Notes under the pieces: generated by a model
Databases searched by the model: none
What the model was told of the DNA's origin: nothing
What the model saw: only the letters and a program-made list of their open reading frames with translations
Translations under genes and position numbers: made by a program
Shown: positions 7,206 through 7,437 of the stretch, in pieces
Position numbering within the stretch: the first letter of the stretch is position 1
Layout of the letters: each line of letters starts with the position of its first letter
NCBI GenBank assembly: GCA_031269165.1
Contig: JAISZQ010000233.1
Span: 1 to 7,437 of the forward strand
Direction: 5' to 3'
Origin: Spirochaetaceae bacterium
GTDB taxonomy: Bacteria > Spirochaetota > Spirochaetia > Treponematales > Breznakiellaceae
DNA: 7,437 nucleotides

Positions 7206-7437
7206 TGCCTCAAAATTAATCTAGCCGAAAAGGGGTCGTTGTCTCAAAACTAAAATCTAGCCCAAATGCTCTAAGTTATTGTATGGCAAGAAGTTGGACA
7301 AGGCATTAAGTCTAAGCAGGATAAAGAGTTACGCAGAGGTTAAAAGCCGCCAGGAATCGTAAATAAGCATAATCTAAGTCTATGTCTATACAGGATTTAG
7401 ACTTAATTTCGGCTAGGTTTTGTTTTGAGGCATCACG
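7206..7437. repeat. gene-free stretch with terminal inverted repeats (MITE-like or IS end)
   Basis: TGCCTCAAAA (7206-7215) and CTAGCCGAAA (7221-7230) recur in reverse complement and mirrored order at the window's end: TTTCGGCTAG 7407-7416, then TTTTGAGGCA 7423-7432. A third, direct copy of the motif is at 7243-7266 (CTCAAAA, then CTAGCCCAAA). Inside, ATTAAGTCTAA 7305-7315 is the perfect inverse of 7397-7407. I see no coding region. The composition is AT-richer than the genes. The span of about 227 bp fits a non-autonomous element, or an IS end if more lies beyond the window. Confidence 0.65.

Noticed and set aside
6753..7253. A 166-codon + strand frame opposite the VOC gene
   Set aside because: It is antisense to a clear VOC protein with its own promoter and ribosome site.

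Overview
This 7.4-kb window is GC-rich bacterial chromosomal DNA carrying housekeeping genes, with unusually many palindromic and dispersed repeats between them and, in one case, inside a gene. No ribosomal or phylogenetic marker fixes the taxon. The style of the MutS N-terminus, the repeat-laden intergenic regions and a small transposase-like protein of a type I associate with termite-gut Treponema suggest a spirochaete. That assignment is an inference.

Layout on the + strand: a short leader with a hairpin and possibly the tail of an upstream gene (1-123); nudC, an NAD(H)/RNA-cap pyrophosphatase (124-957); a 484-bp gene-free stretch holding a large cruciform and REP-like palindromes (958-1441); a small RAYT/IS200-like protein that appears to lack the catalytic HUH and tyrosine residues (1442-1948); a 536-bp repeat-rich spacer (1949-2484); then a compact cluster of a sirtuin (2485-3324), rpiB (3321-3782, overlapping by ATGA) and mutS (3786-6482), closed by a good intrinsic terminator (6512-6534). 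A dispersed-repeat element lies between convergent genes (about 6588-6690). A VOC/PhnB-like protein is encoded on the - strand (6696-7133) with a recognisable promoter. The right edge (7206-7437) is gene-free and carries inverted and direct repeats resembling a small non-autonomous element or the end of an insertion sequence.

Functionally, sir2-rpiB-mutS looks like one transcription unit linking NAD-dependent protein deacylation, pentose-phosphate isomerisation and mismatch repair. The link is probably positional rather than a pathway. NudC and the sirtuin both consume NAD but are separated by the repeat region.

The two most interesting observations are: (i) an in-frame block of three consecutive hairpins, one with an 18-bp perfect stem, inserted in mutS and apparently translated into an extra loop, reminiscent of palindromic elements that invade reading frames in Rickettsia; and (ii) the transposase-like gene with missing catalytic residues, set among palindromes whose repeats extend into its own 3' coding end.
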